From an uncultured Parabacteroides sp. (GTDB lineage: Bacteria > Bacteroidota > Bacteroidia > Bacteroidales > Tannerellaceae): a stretch of 50,382 nucleotides of DNA. Every line of letters starts with the position of its first letter. The first letter of the stretch is position 1. A program made the position numbers and the translations under genes. The notes below the pieces were generated by a model. The model searched no databases, was not told the origin of the DNA, and worked only from the letters and a program-made list of their open reading frames with translations. Below are positions 41,793 to 50,046 of the stretch, in pieces. Where the stretch lies: the NCBI RefSeq assembly GCF_902493135.1, contig NZ_CABUOD010000035.1, positions 1 to 50,382 on the forward strand. The letters are read 5' to 3'.

Positions 41793-42336
41793 CGTACGGA
41801 TTGTCCATCGGTCCGTCGCCAAGCCCGTCGAAACCTTCTTTGTCGAGTTCGTCGATATCGTATTCGGAGTCGCCGTAGAAATCTTCACCTATTTCGGTGT
41901 TGCCTGCTTTGGTGTCCATCTCGTCGAACGACATGATCTGAACGGGTGCCTTTCCTATAGATTTGCTGCATAAGGGTTTGTCCAGATCTTTGCCTGGGAT
42001 GATTTCGCGGAGTTCCATGAAGAAAGCACGTTCGGTCATATAATCGAAGACGAAAAGCAACTTCTGATGCTCGTCTTCAAGAAGCTCTTCCAGACGTGTG
42101 TCTTCCATTATATAGTTGTCCACTTCAGAAGTGGTATCCATTTCAACCAGTGTGATTTCCGTATTCTTGCTCCAGTCGTCATCACAGATGAAGAAAGAAC
42201 ACATCTGATCTTTTGTGTACCCAACAGAGTCCATAATGGCATTGTACAAATCCAGGAATGTCGCTTCCGAGTCGATCTTAATCTCGCGTTTGAAGTCATC
42301 AACTTCATCTGATAGAATTAGAAATCTAAATACCAT
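41779..42336 (-). CDS. pRiA4b ORF-3-like / TnpR-passenger-like protein
   Basis: The 185-residue acidic protein resembles the family named after plasmid pRiA4b ORF-3 (VFRFLILSDEVDDFKREIKID, SFFICDDDWSKNTEITL, LLFVFDYMTERAFFMEL). Despite the name, members are common in core genomes of Bacteroidetes and have no known role. The C-terminal third is strongly acidic (DSEYDIDELDKEGFDGLGDG). It overlaps miaA and is transcribed with it. A -7 box lies just upstream. Confidence 0.85.
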   Translation of the reverse strand: MVFRFLILSDEVDDFKREIKIDSEATFLDLYNAIMDSVGYTKDQMCSFFICDDDWSKNTEITLVEMDTTSEVDNYIMEDTRLEELLEDEHQKLLFVFDYMTERAFFMELREIIPGKDLDKPLCSKSIGKAPVQIMSFDEMDTKAGNTEIGEDFYGDSEYDIDELDKEGFDGLGDGPMDNPYDEFN

Positions 42337-42361
42337 AATCGTTATTAGTTTTTTGTTGGTT

Positions 42362-42369
42362 CAAAAGTA
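42362..42369 (-). promoter_or_regulatory. -7 box of the pRiA4b-like/miaA operon
   Basis: The minus strand reads TACTTTTG (TAnnTTTG), 25 bases upstream of the start at 42,336. Confidence 0.55.
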
Positions 42370-42398
42370 GTAAAATAAAAATAATGTGCCAATAAAAT

Positions 42399-42451
42399 AA
42401 TGTGCCAATATGCCAATTAAATTCATTCCCCCATTGGCATATTGGTACATT
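42399..42451. repeat. 19-bp near-perfect inverted repeat
   Basis: Arms at 42,399-42,417 (AATGTGCCAATATGCCAAT) and 42,433-42,451 differ at one base pair, with a 15-base loop. A partial extra copy of the left arm unit (AATGTGCCAAT) lies at 42,383. It sits just past the lpxA stop and may end that transcript. Confidence 0.8.
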
Positions 42452-42469
42452 TCCCCATTGGTACATTCT

Positions 42470-43255
42470 TTATTCATCGATCGAACCTCTGACGATACCG
42501 CGTTGGGATGATTTGATGAAGTTCAGGATCAGATCCCGTTCTTCGCTGGGCTCGTATTCGGTTTCGATGGCTTTCAAAGCTTCCGTATTGTTGAGGCCGC
42601 GCGTATAAAGCGTACGGTAGATATCCTGGATCAGGAATACCTGGCTGTTGGTAAATCCGCGACGGCGTAACCCTACGATATTGATACCGCAGTACACGAT
42701 CGGGTCACGGCCGATCAGTGTGTAAGGAGGAATATCTTTGCCGATGCGGGAACCGCCCTGCACCATGACATGCTTGGATATACGGGAGAACTGGTGGACC
42801 AGGCTACCGCCGCTGACGATGGCAAAGTCGTCGATCTCGACTTCTCCGGCTATCTGAGAAGCATTGCCGATAATGATGTTATCTTTCAGCAAGCAATCAT
42901 GGGCAATATGGGAATAAGCCATAATCAGGCAATTGTTTCCGACAACGGTTTTGCCTTTCGAGGCTGTTCCGCGGTTGACGGTCACGCATTCGCGGAGAAT
43001 GGTGTTGTCACCGATTTCGGCAGTTGTAATTTCTCCTTTAAACTTCAGGTCTTGAGGGATACCGGCAATGACGGCTCCGGGGAATACCTGGCAATTGTTG
43101 CCGATCCGCGCACCGTCTAAGATAGTTGCATGCGAATAGATCCGGCAGTTGTCACCGATTACGACATCTTTCTCGATTACGGCAAAAGGGTCGACTGTTG
43201 TATTCTGACCGATTTTAGCTTCGGGATGAACGACTGCTAAAGGGGATATGTTCAT
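42470..43255 (-). CDS. lpxA: UDP-N-acetylglucosamine acyltransferase LpxA
   Basis: LpxA performs the first step of lipid A synthesis. The 261-residue protein consists of hexapeptide repeats (VHPEAKIGQNTTVDPFAVIEKDV, IGDNCRIYSHATILDGARIG) with the catalytic His in AYSHIAHDCLL, and a C-terminal helical domain (FTNSQVFLIQDIYRTLY). Length is standard. It is the last gene of the lpxD-lpxC/fabZ-lpxA cluster; a 96-base gap with AT-rich repeats separates it from lpxC/fabZ. Confidence 0.96.
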   Translation of the reverse strand: MNISPLAVVHPEAKIGQNTTVDPFAVIEKDVVIGDNCRIYSHATILDGARIGNNCQVFPGAVIAGIPQDLKFKGEITTAEIGDNTILRECVTVNRGTASKGKTVVGNNCLIMAYSHIAHDCLLKDNIIIGNASQIAGEVEIDDFAIVSGGSLVHQFSRISKHVMVQGGSRIGKDIPPYTLIGRDPIVYCGINIVGLRRRGFTNSQVFLIQDIYRTLYTRGLNNTEALKAIETEYEPSEERDLILNFIKSSQRGIVRGSIDE

Positions 43256-43348
43256 AATGATTTATGATTTATTATTTATGATTTCGGATTTATGGTTTAT
43301 CGTATCATGTCGTTACCATAAATCATAAATCTGAAATCATAAATCATG
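43256..43348. repeat. AT-rich palindromic repeat between lpxC/fabZ and lpxA
   Basis: The left part (ATTTATGATTTCGGATTTAT) pairs with the right part (ATAAATCTGAAATCATAAAT) with one mismatch. Extra GATTTATGATT units flank both arms. It belongs to the same repeat family as 36,478 and 39,486. Confidence 0.8.
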
Positions 43349-43351
43349 GAT

Positions 43352-44737
43352 TTATTTATTCTTTACGATCTGTGCCATAAACTCGGCTTCGCTAACCAGC
43401 TTGTCGCCTACGAATACGTATCCTTTCATGGTGGAGATACCACGGCGGATGGGAGCCAGCAATTCCAAACGGAGGATCAGCGTATCGCCCGGAACGACTT
43501 TCTGACGGAATTTGACGCCGTCGATCTTCATGAAATAAGTGGAATAGCGTTCCGGTTCGTCTACCGAATTCAGAACGAGCAACCCGCCGGTCTGGGCCAT
43601 CGCTTCAACTTGCAGTACGCCCGGCATAACCGGTTCCTGGGGGAAATGGCCCGTAAAGAAAGGCTCGTTGCTCGTGATGTTTTTCACACCTACGATATAG
43701 TTGCCGCCGATCTCGATGATCTTGTCGACCAAGAGGAACGGGTAACGATGCGGGAGCAATTCACGGATACGGTTGATATCCATAACCGGAGTGCTGTTCG
43801 GATCATAGACGGGAGCCTGGACTTCGTTCAGTTTGATGTCCTTGCGGATCATGCGTGCCAACTGGTTGTTGATCTTATGTCCCGGACGGGTAGCGATTAC
43901 ACGGCCGCGGATCGGTTTGCCGATCAATGCCAGGTCGCCGATCACATCGATCAGTTTGTGACGTGCCGGCTCGTTGTCGAATACCAGCGGTTTATTGTTG
44001 ATGTAACCCAAGTCCTGTACGTCCTTATGCGGGATAGACAGTTTGTCGGCGAGGTTGTCGAGCATTTCCTGCGACACTTTCTGGTCATAGATAACGATTG
44101 CATTGTCGAGGTCGCCGCCTTTGATCAGGTTGTTCTGCAACAACATCTCTACTTCGCGGACAAACACGAATGTGCGGGAAGCGGCCAGTTCCGTCGGGAA
44201 TTCACTCAGGTCGTTCAGCGTGGCGAACTGGTTGGAAAGCACAGGCGAATTGAAGGAAATCAGTACATTGACGCTGAACTTGTCGTCCGGCAGGATGATG
44301 AGGGAAGAACCTGTTTCTTCATCCTTGACTTCGATCTTGTGCTTTACGATATAGTAATCTTTCGGTGCGTTTTGTTCTACGACACCGGCTTTCTGAATCT
44401 CTTCACTGAAAAAACGGGAACTGCCGTCGAGAATCGGGAATTCGGGTGCGTTCACCTCGATCAGGCAGTTGTCTATTTCGTAGGCATATAAAGCTGCCAT
44501 CGCATGTTCAATGGTACTTACCTGGATACCGTTTTTGGAAAGTACGGTTCCTCTTTGGGTTCCGGCTACGTTTTCAGCAACGGCATCGATTACAGGTCCT
44601 CCTTCCAGGTCAACACGTTTGATTTTGTATCCATGATTTTCGGGTGCAGGGTGGAATGTGATTTGAATATCCAGCCCCGTATGCAACCCTTTTCCTTGCA
44701 TAGAGAAACTCGTGGCAAGCGTTTTCTGTTTCTGCAT
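43352..44737 (-). CDS. lpxC/fabZ: Bifunctional LpxC deacetylase / FabZ dehydratase
   Basis: The 461-residue fusion is characteristic of Bacteroidetes. Residues about 1-305 are LpxC, which removes the acetyl group from the lipid A precursor; visible zinc ligand blocks are TIEHAMAAL (His near 79) and HKLIDVIGDL (His near 259 and Asp). Residues about 315-461 are FabZ, the beta-hydroxyacyl-ACP dehydratase, with LLPHRYPFLLVDK and the catalytic GHFPQEPVMPGVLQ. Fusing the enzymes may balance lipid A and fatty acid synthesis. It lies 36 bases downstream of lpxD. Confidence 0.96.
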   Translation of the reverse strand: MQKQKTLATSFSMQGKGLHTGLDIQITFHPAPENHGYKIKRVDLEGGPVIDAVAENVAGTQRGTVLSKNGIQVSTIEHAMAALYAYEIDNCLIEVNAPEFPILDGSSRFFSEEIQKAGVVEQNAPKDYYIVKHKIEVKDEETGSSLIILPDDKFSVNVLISFNSPVLSNQFATLNDLSEFPTELAASRTFVFVREVEMLLQNNLIKGGDLDNAIVIYDQKVSQEMLDNLADKLSIPHKDVQDLGYINNKPLVFDNEPARHKLIDVIGDLALIGKPIRGRVIATRPGHKINNQLARMIRKDIKLNEVQAPVYDPNSTPVMDINRIRELLPHRYPFLLVDKIIEIGGNYIVGVKNITSNEPFFTGHFPQEPVMPGVLQVEAMAQTGGLLVLNSVDEPERYSTYFMKIDGVKFRQKVVPGDTLILRLELLAPIRRGISTMKGYVFVGDKLVSEAEFMAQIVKNK

Positions 44738-44773
44738 ACGATCTATATTGATTTATGATTTATAATTTATGAT

Positions 44774-45817
44774 TTATTCATTGTCAATTGCCGATTTAAG
44801 TCGTTCTATCTCACGCTGCATCTGTCCCATCTGGCGGTACATGTCCGGCAGGCGGTTGAATATCGCGCTGGAGCGCATAAACGCCTTTGCGTTGATAGCC
44901 GGAGCGCCTAACAGGGTCGCCGGTTCTTTGACATCGCTGATCACGCCGCATTGTGCACCGAATACCACATGGTCCGCCACATGGATATGGCCGGATAGCC
45001 CGGCCTGGCCTCCGAACATACAATGGCTGCCGATCTTCACGGACCCGGCGATGCCTACCTGGGCTGCCATGACCGTATTTTCGCCGACTTCCACGTTGTG
45101 TGCAATCTGTACCAGATTGTCCAGTTTGACACCCCGGCGGATGATGGTCGAGTCCATGACGGCGCGGTCTATCGTGGTATTGGCTCCGATTTCGACATCG
45201 TCTTCCAGTATGACATTTCCTAATTGGGGGATCTTCTTGTAGTTATCGCCTTCGGGAGCGAAACCGAAACCGTCCGACCCGATCACGCTTCCGGCATGCA
45301 GGATGCAGTTGTTGCCGATTACGCAGCCGTTGTAGATGGTCGCGTGCGGATAGACCGTACAGTTATCGCCAACGGTCACATGGTCGCCGATGTAAGCGTG
45401 TGGATAAATACGGCTGTTCTTGCCGATCTTCACGTCTTCGCCGATATAGGCGAAGTTGCCGACATAACATCCTTCGCCGACCGTTGCCGAACCGGCGATG
45501 AACGCCGTAGCGTCTATACCCGCTTTCTTTGTTTTCGCCTGTTCCACCATATTCAACAGTATGGCGAGTGAAGCATAGGCATTGGCTACCTTGACCAAAG
45601 TGGCTTTGACCGGTTCGGCGGGAGTGAAATCACTGTTTACCAAAACAATGCTTGCTTCAGTTTTGTAGATAAAATGTTCATATTTGGGGTTTGCCAGGAA
45701 GGTCAATGTTCCCGGTTTACCTTCTTCTATCTTAGAGAAGTTGTTGACTTTCACTTCAGGGTTGCCTTCGACGGTTCCACCTAAAACGCTCGCTATTTGT
45801 TGGGCTGAAAACTCCAT
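44774..45817 (-). CDS. lpxD: UDP-3-O-acyl-glucosamine N-acyltransferase LpxD
   Basis: LpxD adds the second acyl chain in lipid A synthesis. The 347-residue protein has the N-terminal uridine-binding domain (SAQQIASVLGGTVEGNPEV), a long left-handed beta helix of hexapeptide repeats (about 100-300), the catalytic His region in VQIAHNVEVG, and a C-terminal helix. Length is standard. It is the first gene of the lpx cluster here. Many Bacteroides genomes carry an HD-domain gene between lpxD and pyrF, but none is present in this window. A near-consensus -7 box (CATTTTTG) lies upstream. Confidence 0.95.
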   Translation of the reverse strand: MEFSAQQIASVLGGTVEGNPEVKVNNFSKIEEGKPGTLTFLANPKYEHFIYKTEASIVLVNSDFTPAEPVKATLVKVANAYASLAILLNMVEQAKTKKAGIDATAFIAGSATVGEGCYVGNFAYIGEDVKIGKNSRIYPHAYIGDHVTVGDNCTVYPHATIYNGCVIGNNCILHAGSVIGSDGFGFAPEGDNYKKIPQLGNVILEDDVEIGANTTIDRAVMDSTIIRRGVKLDNLVQIAHNVEVGENTVMAAQVGIAGSVKIGSHCMFGGQAGLSGHIHVADHVVFGAQCGVISDVKEPATLLGAPAINAKAFMRSSAIFNRLPDMYRQMGQMQREIERLKSAIDNE

Positions 45818-45906
45818 TACTTAATCTTATTATATGTATTTCAAATGCAACTGCCCGGATTTGCATCAAGGCAGTTTGCAAAAATGGTGAAAATTATTGG
45901 GATAGC

Positions 45907-46749
45907 CTATGCTTTGCAGGGAATAATTCCTTTATCGTGCAGATATCCTGCCATTTCGCGTTGTACGGCCTGGGCTGCTTCACGCGCTGCATTGGCAAAA
46001 TTCTCCGTTTTGTCTGCATATATGATAGCACGGGAAGAGTTTACCAGCAATCCGCACCGGTCGTTCATGCCGTACTGGGCCACTTCGGCGAGGCTTCCGC
46101 CCTGTGCGCCTACGCCCGGAACCAGCAGGAAGTGGTTGGGAGCGTGTTTGCGGATATCCAGGAACATCTTTCCCTGGGTGGCGCCTACCACATACATCAT
46201 CTGTTCGTCCGTAGCCCAATCCTGTGACTTTTTCAATACTTTTTCGAACAACCGTTCGCCATCCGCATCTTCCGTCAACTGGAAATCGTGCGAGCCTTTG
46301 TTGGAAGTCAATGCCAGCAGGATCACCCAGGCTTCCGGATAGATCAGGAACGGTTTCACACTGTCTTCGCCCATATACGGGGCGACCGTTACGGCATCGA
46401 CCTTGATATGGTCGAAGAAATAACGTGCATACATTTCGGAAGTGTTTCCGATGTCCCCGCGCTTTGCATCGGCAATGATAAACTGGTCGGGATAGTTTTC
46501 ACGCAGGTAGGCGACTGTCTTTTCGAATGACATCATCCCTTTTACGCCCAGACTTTCATAGAAGGCCAGGTTCGGTTTATAAGCCACGCAATAGTCGGCT
46601 GTCGCGTCGATGATCGCTTTGTTGAATGCGAAGATCGGATCTTCTTCAGACAGCAGGTGCTGCGGGATCTTCTTTATATCAGTATCGAGCCCCACGCAAA
46701 GGAAGGACTGCTTTTTCTTGATGTTTTCGAATAATTGCTGCTTGTTCAT
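45907..46749 (-). CDS. pyrF: Orotidine 5'-phosphate decarboxylase
   Basis: PyrF makes UMP in the last step of pyrimidine synthesis. The 280-residue protein has FLCVGLDTDIKKIP (about 16-29), the active-site DAKRGDIGNT (about 95-104) and PGVGAQGGS, typical of the longer type 2 PyrF. It is downstream of prfA by 35 bases on the same strand, so it may share the purM-prfA transcript. A gap of about 90 bases leads to lpxD. Confidence 0.95.
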   Translation of the reverse strand: MNKQQLFENIKKKQSFLCVGLDTDIKKIPQHLLSEEDPIFAFNKAIIDATADYCVAYKPNLAFYESLGVKGMMSFEKTVAYLRENYPDQFIIADAKRGDIGNTSEMYARYFFDHIKVDAVTVAPYMGEDSVKPFLIYPEAWVILLALTSNKGSHDFQLTEDADGERLFEKVLKKSQDWATDEQMMYVVGATQGKMFLDIRKHAPNHFLLVPGVGAQGGSLAEVAQYGMNDRCGLLVNSSRAIIYADKTENFANAAREAAQAVQREMAGYLHDKGIIPCKA

Positions 46750-46784
46750 GTTGTTACGTGTAAAAAATTAGTCTAAAAATGATG

Positions 46785-47894
46785 TTATAGTTCAGACTCT
46801 TTCAGTCGTTCAGCGTTCTCGGCCACGATCAGTTGATCGAGGCATCCTTGTATATCCCCATCCATAAAGGCTGAAAGATTGTAAATCGTGTAGTTGATAC
46901 GATGGTCGGTGATGCGTCCTTGCGGATAATTGTAGGTACGGATCTTCGCCGAGCGGTCGCCGGTGGAAACCATCGTCTTACGTTTGTTAGCAATGTCATC
47001 CAGATATTTCTGGTGTTCCTTGTCATATATAAACGAACGCAGGCGCGTGAGGGCGCGTTCCTTGTTCTTCGGTTGGTCGCGTGTCTCGGTGCATTCGATC
47101 AGGATTTCTTCGCTTTCGCCTGTATTCGGATTCTTCCAGACATAGCGCAGGCGGACGCCTGATTCGACCTTGTTTACGTTCTGTCCTCCGGCTCCACCCG
47201 AACGGAACGTATCCCATTTGATTTCGCCTTCGTTGATTTCCACGTCAAACTCGTCTGCTTCGGGGAGGACGGCGACGGTCGCCGCCGATGTATGCACGCG
47301 TCCCTGTGTTTCGGTTGCCGGCACGCGTTGTACGCGATGCACGCCCGATTCGTATTTAAGGGTCCCGTACACCTTTTCTCCGCTCACGGTAAAGATGATT
47401 TCCTTGAAACCGCCGGCCGCTCCTTCGCTACAACTGGACAGGGCCACTTTCCAGCCTTTCATCTCGCAATACTTCACGTACATGCGATACAGGTCGCCGG
47501 CGAAGAGCGCGGCTTCGTCGCCACCCGTTCCGCCACGTATTTCGACAATGGCGTTTTTGTCGTCCTGCGGGTCGGCCGGCACGAGGAGCAGCTTGATCTC
47601 CTCTTCCAATTCCGGGATACGCGCTTCGCAGGCAGCCGCTTCTTCACGGGCTATCTCTTTCATCTCCGGATCGTTTTCGGCCATCATCAGACGGGCTTCC
47701 TCCAGGCCGTTGAGGCATTGCACATATTCCTTGCGGGCTTTTATGATTTCGTTCAGCTCCTTATATTCTTTCGTGAGCTTGACGTATCTTTTCTGGTCAG
47801 CGATGACATCAGGATCTGTGATGAGCGTCGAGACTTCTTCGAAGCGCGATACCAATCCGTCCAGTTTCTCTAATAGCGTATTATCCTCAGCCAT
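46785..47894 (-). CDS. prfA: Peptide chain release factor 1
   Basis: RF1 reads UAA and UAG and releases the finished protein. The 369-residue protein has the PxT-type tripeptide region, the catalytic GGQ in SGGAGGQNVNKVESGVRL (GGQ near 233-235), and the RF-type helix-rich N terminus. I chose the ATG at 47,894 (MAEDNTLL) over an in-frame GTG at 47,906. It overlaps the purM stop by eight bases. RF1 activity is relevant to the TAG that interrupts the DUF3987 gene in the mobile region. Confidence 0.95.
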   Translation of the reverse strand: MAEDNTLLEKLDGLVSRFEEVSTLITDPDVIADQKRYVKLTKEYKELNEIIKARKEYVQCLNGLEEARLMMAENDPEMKEIAREEAAACEARIPELEEEIKLLLVPADPQDDKNAIVEIRGGTGGDEAALFAGDLYRMYVKYCEMKGWKVALSSCSEGAAGGFKEIIFTVSGEKVYGTLKYESGVHRVQRVPATETQGRVHTSAATVAVLPEADEFDVEINEGEIKWDTFRSGGAGGQNVNKVESGVRLRYVWKNPNTGESEEILIECTETRDQPKNKERALTRLRSFIYDKEHQKYLDDIANKRKTMVSTGDRSAKIRTYNYPQGRITDHRINYTIYNLSAFMDGDIQGCLDQLIVAENAERLKESEL

Positions 47895-49059
47895 ATATGA
47901 ACTCACCGAACTCGCTTTTAATAATCAGTTCTTTCTTGTCGCTTTCTTCTATGCGGCCGACAATCTGCGCGTCGATATTGAATGATTTGCTGATGGCAAT
48001 CACCTCTTCCGCATGTTCGGGAGAAAGATAGACTTCCAGACGGTGTCCCATGTTGAACACTTTGTACATCTCGTCCCAAGCCGTGCCGCTCTGCTCCTTG
48101 ATCGTCTTGAACAGCGGGGGAACGGGGAACATATTGTCCTTGACCACGCGGCAATTGTTTCCGATGAAATGCATTACCTTGGTCTGTGCACCGCCTGAGC
48201 AGTGTACCATGCCGTGGATATCCGGACGCAACGCATCCAATAGCTTTTTGACTACCGGAGCATAGGTCCGTGTAGGAGAAAGCACCAGTTTGCCTGCGTT
48301 CAACGGCGATCCCTCTACGGTGTCGGTCAGTTTCAAGCCTCCGCTGTAAACCAGTTCGTCGGGGACAGCCTTGTCGAAGCTTTCCGGGTATTTTTCCGCC
48401 AGATACTTGGCAAATACGTCGTGACGTGCACTGGTCAGCCCGTTGCTTCCCATGCCGCCGTTATATTCTTTCTCGTAGGTTGCCTGCCCGAAAGATGCCA
48501 GTCCGACGATCACGTCGCCCGGACAGATATTCGCATTGTCGATCACATCGGCGCGTTTCATGCGGCAGGTAACCGTGCTGTCGACGATGATGGTACGCAC
48601 CAGGTCACCGACATCGGCCGTTTCGCCGCCTGTAGCATAACAACCCACTCCCATTTCGCGAAGTTCGGCCAATAGTTCGTCTGTCCCGTTGATGATGGCG
48701 GAGATCACTTCGCCCGGAATCAGCAACTTGTTGCGTCCGATGGTAGAGGAAACCAATATGTTGTCTACGGCGCCCACGCACAGCAGGTCGTCGATATTCA
48801 TAATCAAAGCGTCTTGCGCGATACCTTTCCATACCGACAAATCTCCGGTTTCTTTCCAGTACATATAAGCCAGGGATGACTTGGTTCCGGCTCCGTCGGC
48901 ATGCATGATGTTGCAATATTCGGGATCGCCTCCCAGAATGTCGGGAATGATCTTACAGAATGCTTGGGGAAAGATTCCCTTGTCGATGTTCTTTATTGCG
49001 TTGTGAACATCTTCTTTCGAAGCGGATACACCGCGTAGATTATAACGTTGGTCACTCAT
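47887..49059 (-). CDS. purM: Phosphoribosylaminoimidazole synthetase-type protein PurM
   Basis: PurM closes the imidazole ring in purine synthesis. The 390-residue protein has the phosphate-binding block MHADGAGTKSSLAYMYWKETGD, DALIMNIDDLLCVGA, and the glycine-rich GGETADVGD. It is longer than the roughly 345 residues of enterobacterial PurM, as I recall for Bacteroidetes members. A TATCTTTG -7 box lies 20 bases upstream. It is coupled to prfA by overlap. Confidence 0.9.
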   Translation of the reverse strand: MSDQRYNLRGVSASKEDVHNAIKNIDKGIFPQAFCKIIPDILGGDPEYCNIMHADGAGTKSSLAYMYWKETGDLSVWKGIAQDALIMNIDDLLCVGAVDNILVSSTIGRNKLLIPGEVISAIINGTDELLAELREMGVGCYATGGETADVGDLVRTIIVDSTVTCRMKRADVIDNANICPGDVIVGLASFGQATYEKEYNGGMGSNGLTSARHDVFAKYLAEKYPESFDKAVPDELVYSGGLKLTDTVEGSPLNAGKLVLSPTRTYAPVVKKLLDALRPDIHGMVHCSGGAQTKVMHFIGNNCRVVKDNMFPVPPLFKTIKEQSGTAWDEMYKVFNMGHRLEVYLSPEHAEEVIAISKSFNIDAQIVGRIEESDKKELIIKSEFGEFIYG

Positions 49060-49079
49060 TGTTTTTGTGAATTTGTCTG

Positions 49080-49087
49080 CAAAGATA
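49080..49087 (-). promoter_or_regulatory. -7 box of purM-prfA
   Basis: The minus strand reads TATCTTTG (TAnnTTTG) in the short gap between the glucosaminidase stop and the purM start. Confidence 0.6.
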
Positions 49088-49103
49088 CTATTTTTTGTCT
49101 TAC

Positions 49104-50006
49104 TTATCTAAGTTTTAGCACATCTCCTTCTTCTGGGATATAATCTTTGTGCTTTTTATTCATCTTATATAAGCTTTTGATCTGTATTCCGTATTTCTGT
49201 GCGATGCTGTGCATGGATTCGCCTACCTGTACGACATGGTCATAATTCGGCTTGTCCGCTTTCTTCTTTTTCTTTTCCAGATAAACGATATCGTTTTCCT
49301 GCAACGGGAAATCTTCCGGCACCTCGTTGTATTTCTTCAGGTCTTTTACGCGGAAGCCGAGGCTGGCGGCTATGTCGTCGAAGCTGTCCTTGCCGTTGGA
49401 ATAGACATACAGCAGGCCGTTTGTACGGTAGACCGTATAGCGGGAAATGCGTGCCGGTTGCCTGTTGGATTTTTTACCGCCTTTTGCCGTATCATACCGG
49501 TACAGGTCATAATCTTCGATCAACTTGATCAGCCGGTTGGCGTATGCGCGGTCGGTCGCATATCCGCATTTCTGCAAACCTCTTGCCCAGCCTTTATAGT
49601 CGGTTACTTTCAGTTTAAAGAGGGATGCGTAGCGGGGACGGTCGACCAGGAAACGGGCGTGATCTTCGTAAGACTGTTCCGGATTCTTATATTTACGGAA
49701 ACATTCTCCGCGCAGGTCGTCATCGTGATAGACACGGCCACCCCTCCAATCGGAATGGCACTTGATGCCGAAATGGTTGTTCGATTTGCGTGCCAGCTCG
49801 CTTTGTCCGGCTCCGGATTCCAATAGCCCTTGCGCAAGCGTGATGCTTGCCGGGATGCGGAACTTCTTTTGATGCTGGATGGCTAAATTGCCGTATTGTT
49901 TGATATACTTTTCGTATGCCGGCACTTTCCGTTGGCCGGCTCCAAGTGCCGCTCCGGTAACGGACAGCATCAGGAGCAGGGAAAGGATTCGTAGTGTTGA
50001 TCGCAT
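49104..50006 (-). CDS. Exported glucosaminidase with LysM domains
   Basis: The 300-residue protein has a signal peptide (LRILSLLLMLSVTGAALG). A FlgJ-like glucosaminidase domain follows at about 35-175 (ASITLAQGLLESGAGQSELA, with catalytic Glu in LLESG, and NNHFGIKC). Then come a weak LysM-like segment (about 190-240) and a clear LysM (HVVQVGESMHSIAQKYGIQI) at the C terminus. It probably cleaves peptidoglycan in the periplasm. I start it at the ATG at 50,006, since a TATCTTTG box at 50,039-50,046 overlaps the longer in-frame start. Confidence 0.9.
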   Translation of the reverse strand: MRSTLRILSLLLMLSVTGAALGAGQRKVPAYEKYIKQYGNLAIQHQKKFRIPASITLAQGLLESGAGQSELARKSNNHFGIKCHSDWRGGRVYHDDDLRGECFRKYKNPEQSYEDHARFLVDRPRYASLFKLKVTDYKGWARGLQKCGYATDRAYANRLIKLIEDYDLYRYDTAKGGKKSNRQPARISRYTVYRTNGLLYVYSNGKDSFDDIAASLGFRVKDLKKYNEVPEDFPLQENDIVYLEKKKKKADKPNYDHVVQVGESMHSIAQKYGIQIKSLYKMNKKHKDYIPEEGDVLKLR

Positions 50007-50038
50007 GACTGATTCGTTATGTATAATTATATTTTGCA

Positions 50039-50046
50039 CAAAGATA
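50039..50046 (-). promoter_or_regulatory. -7 box of the glucosaminidase gene
   Basis: The minus strand reads TATCTTTG (TAnnTTTG), 32 bases upstream of the chosen ATG. It rules against the start at 50,039. Confidence 0.6.

Noticed and set aside
41793..41888. N-terminal extension of MiaA
   Set aside because: The 32 extra residues are low in complexity, precede the P-loop start, and lie inside the coding end of the upstream gene.
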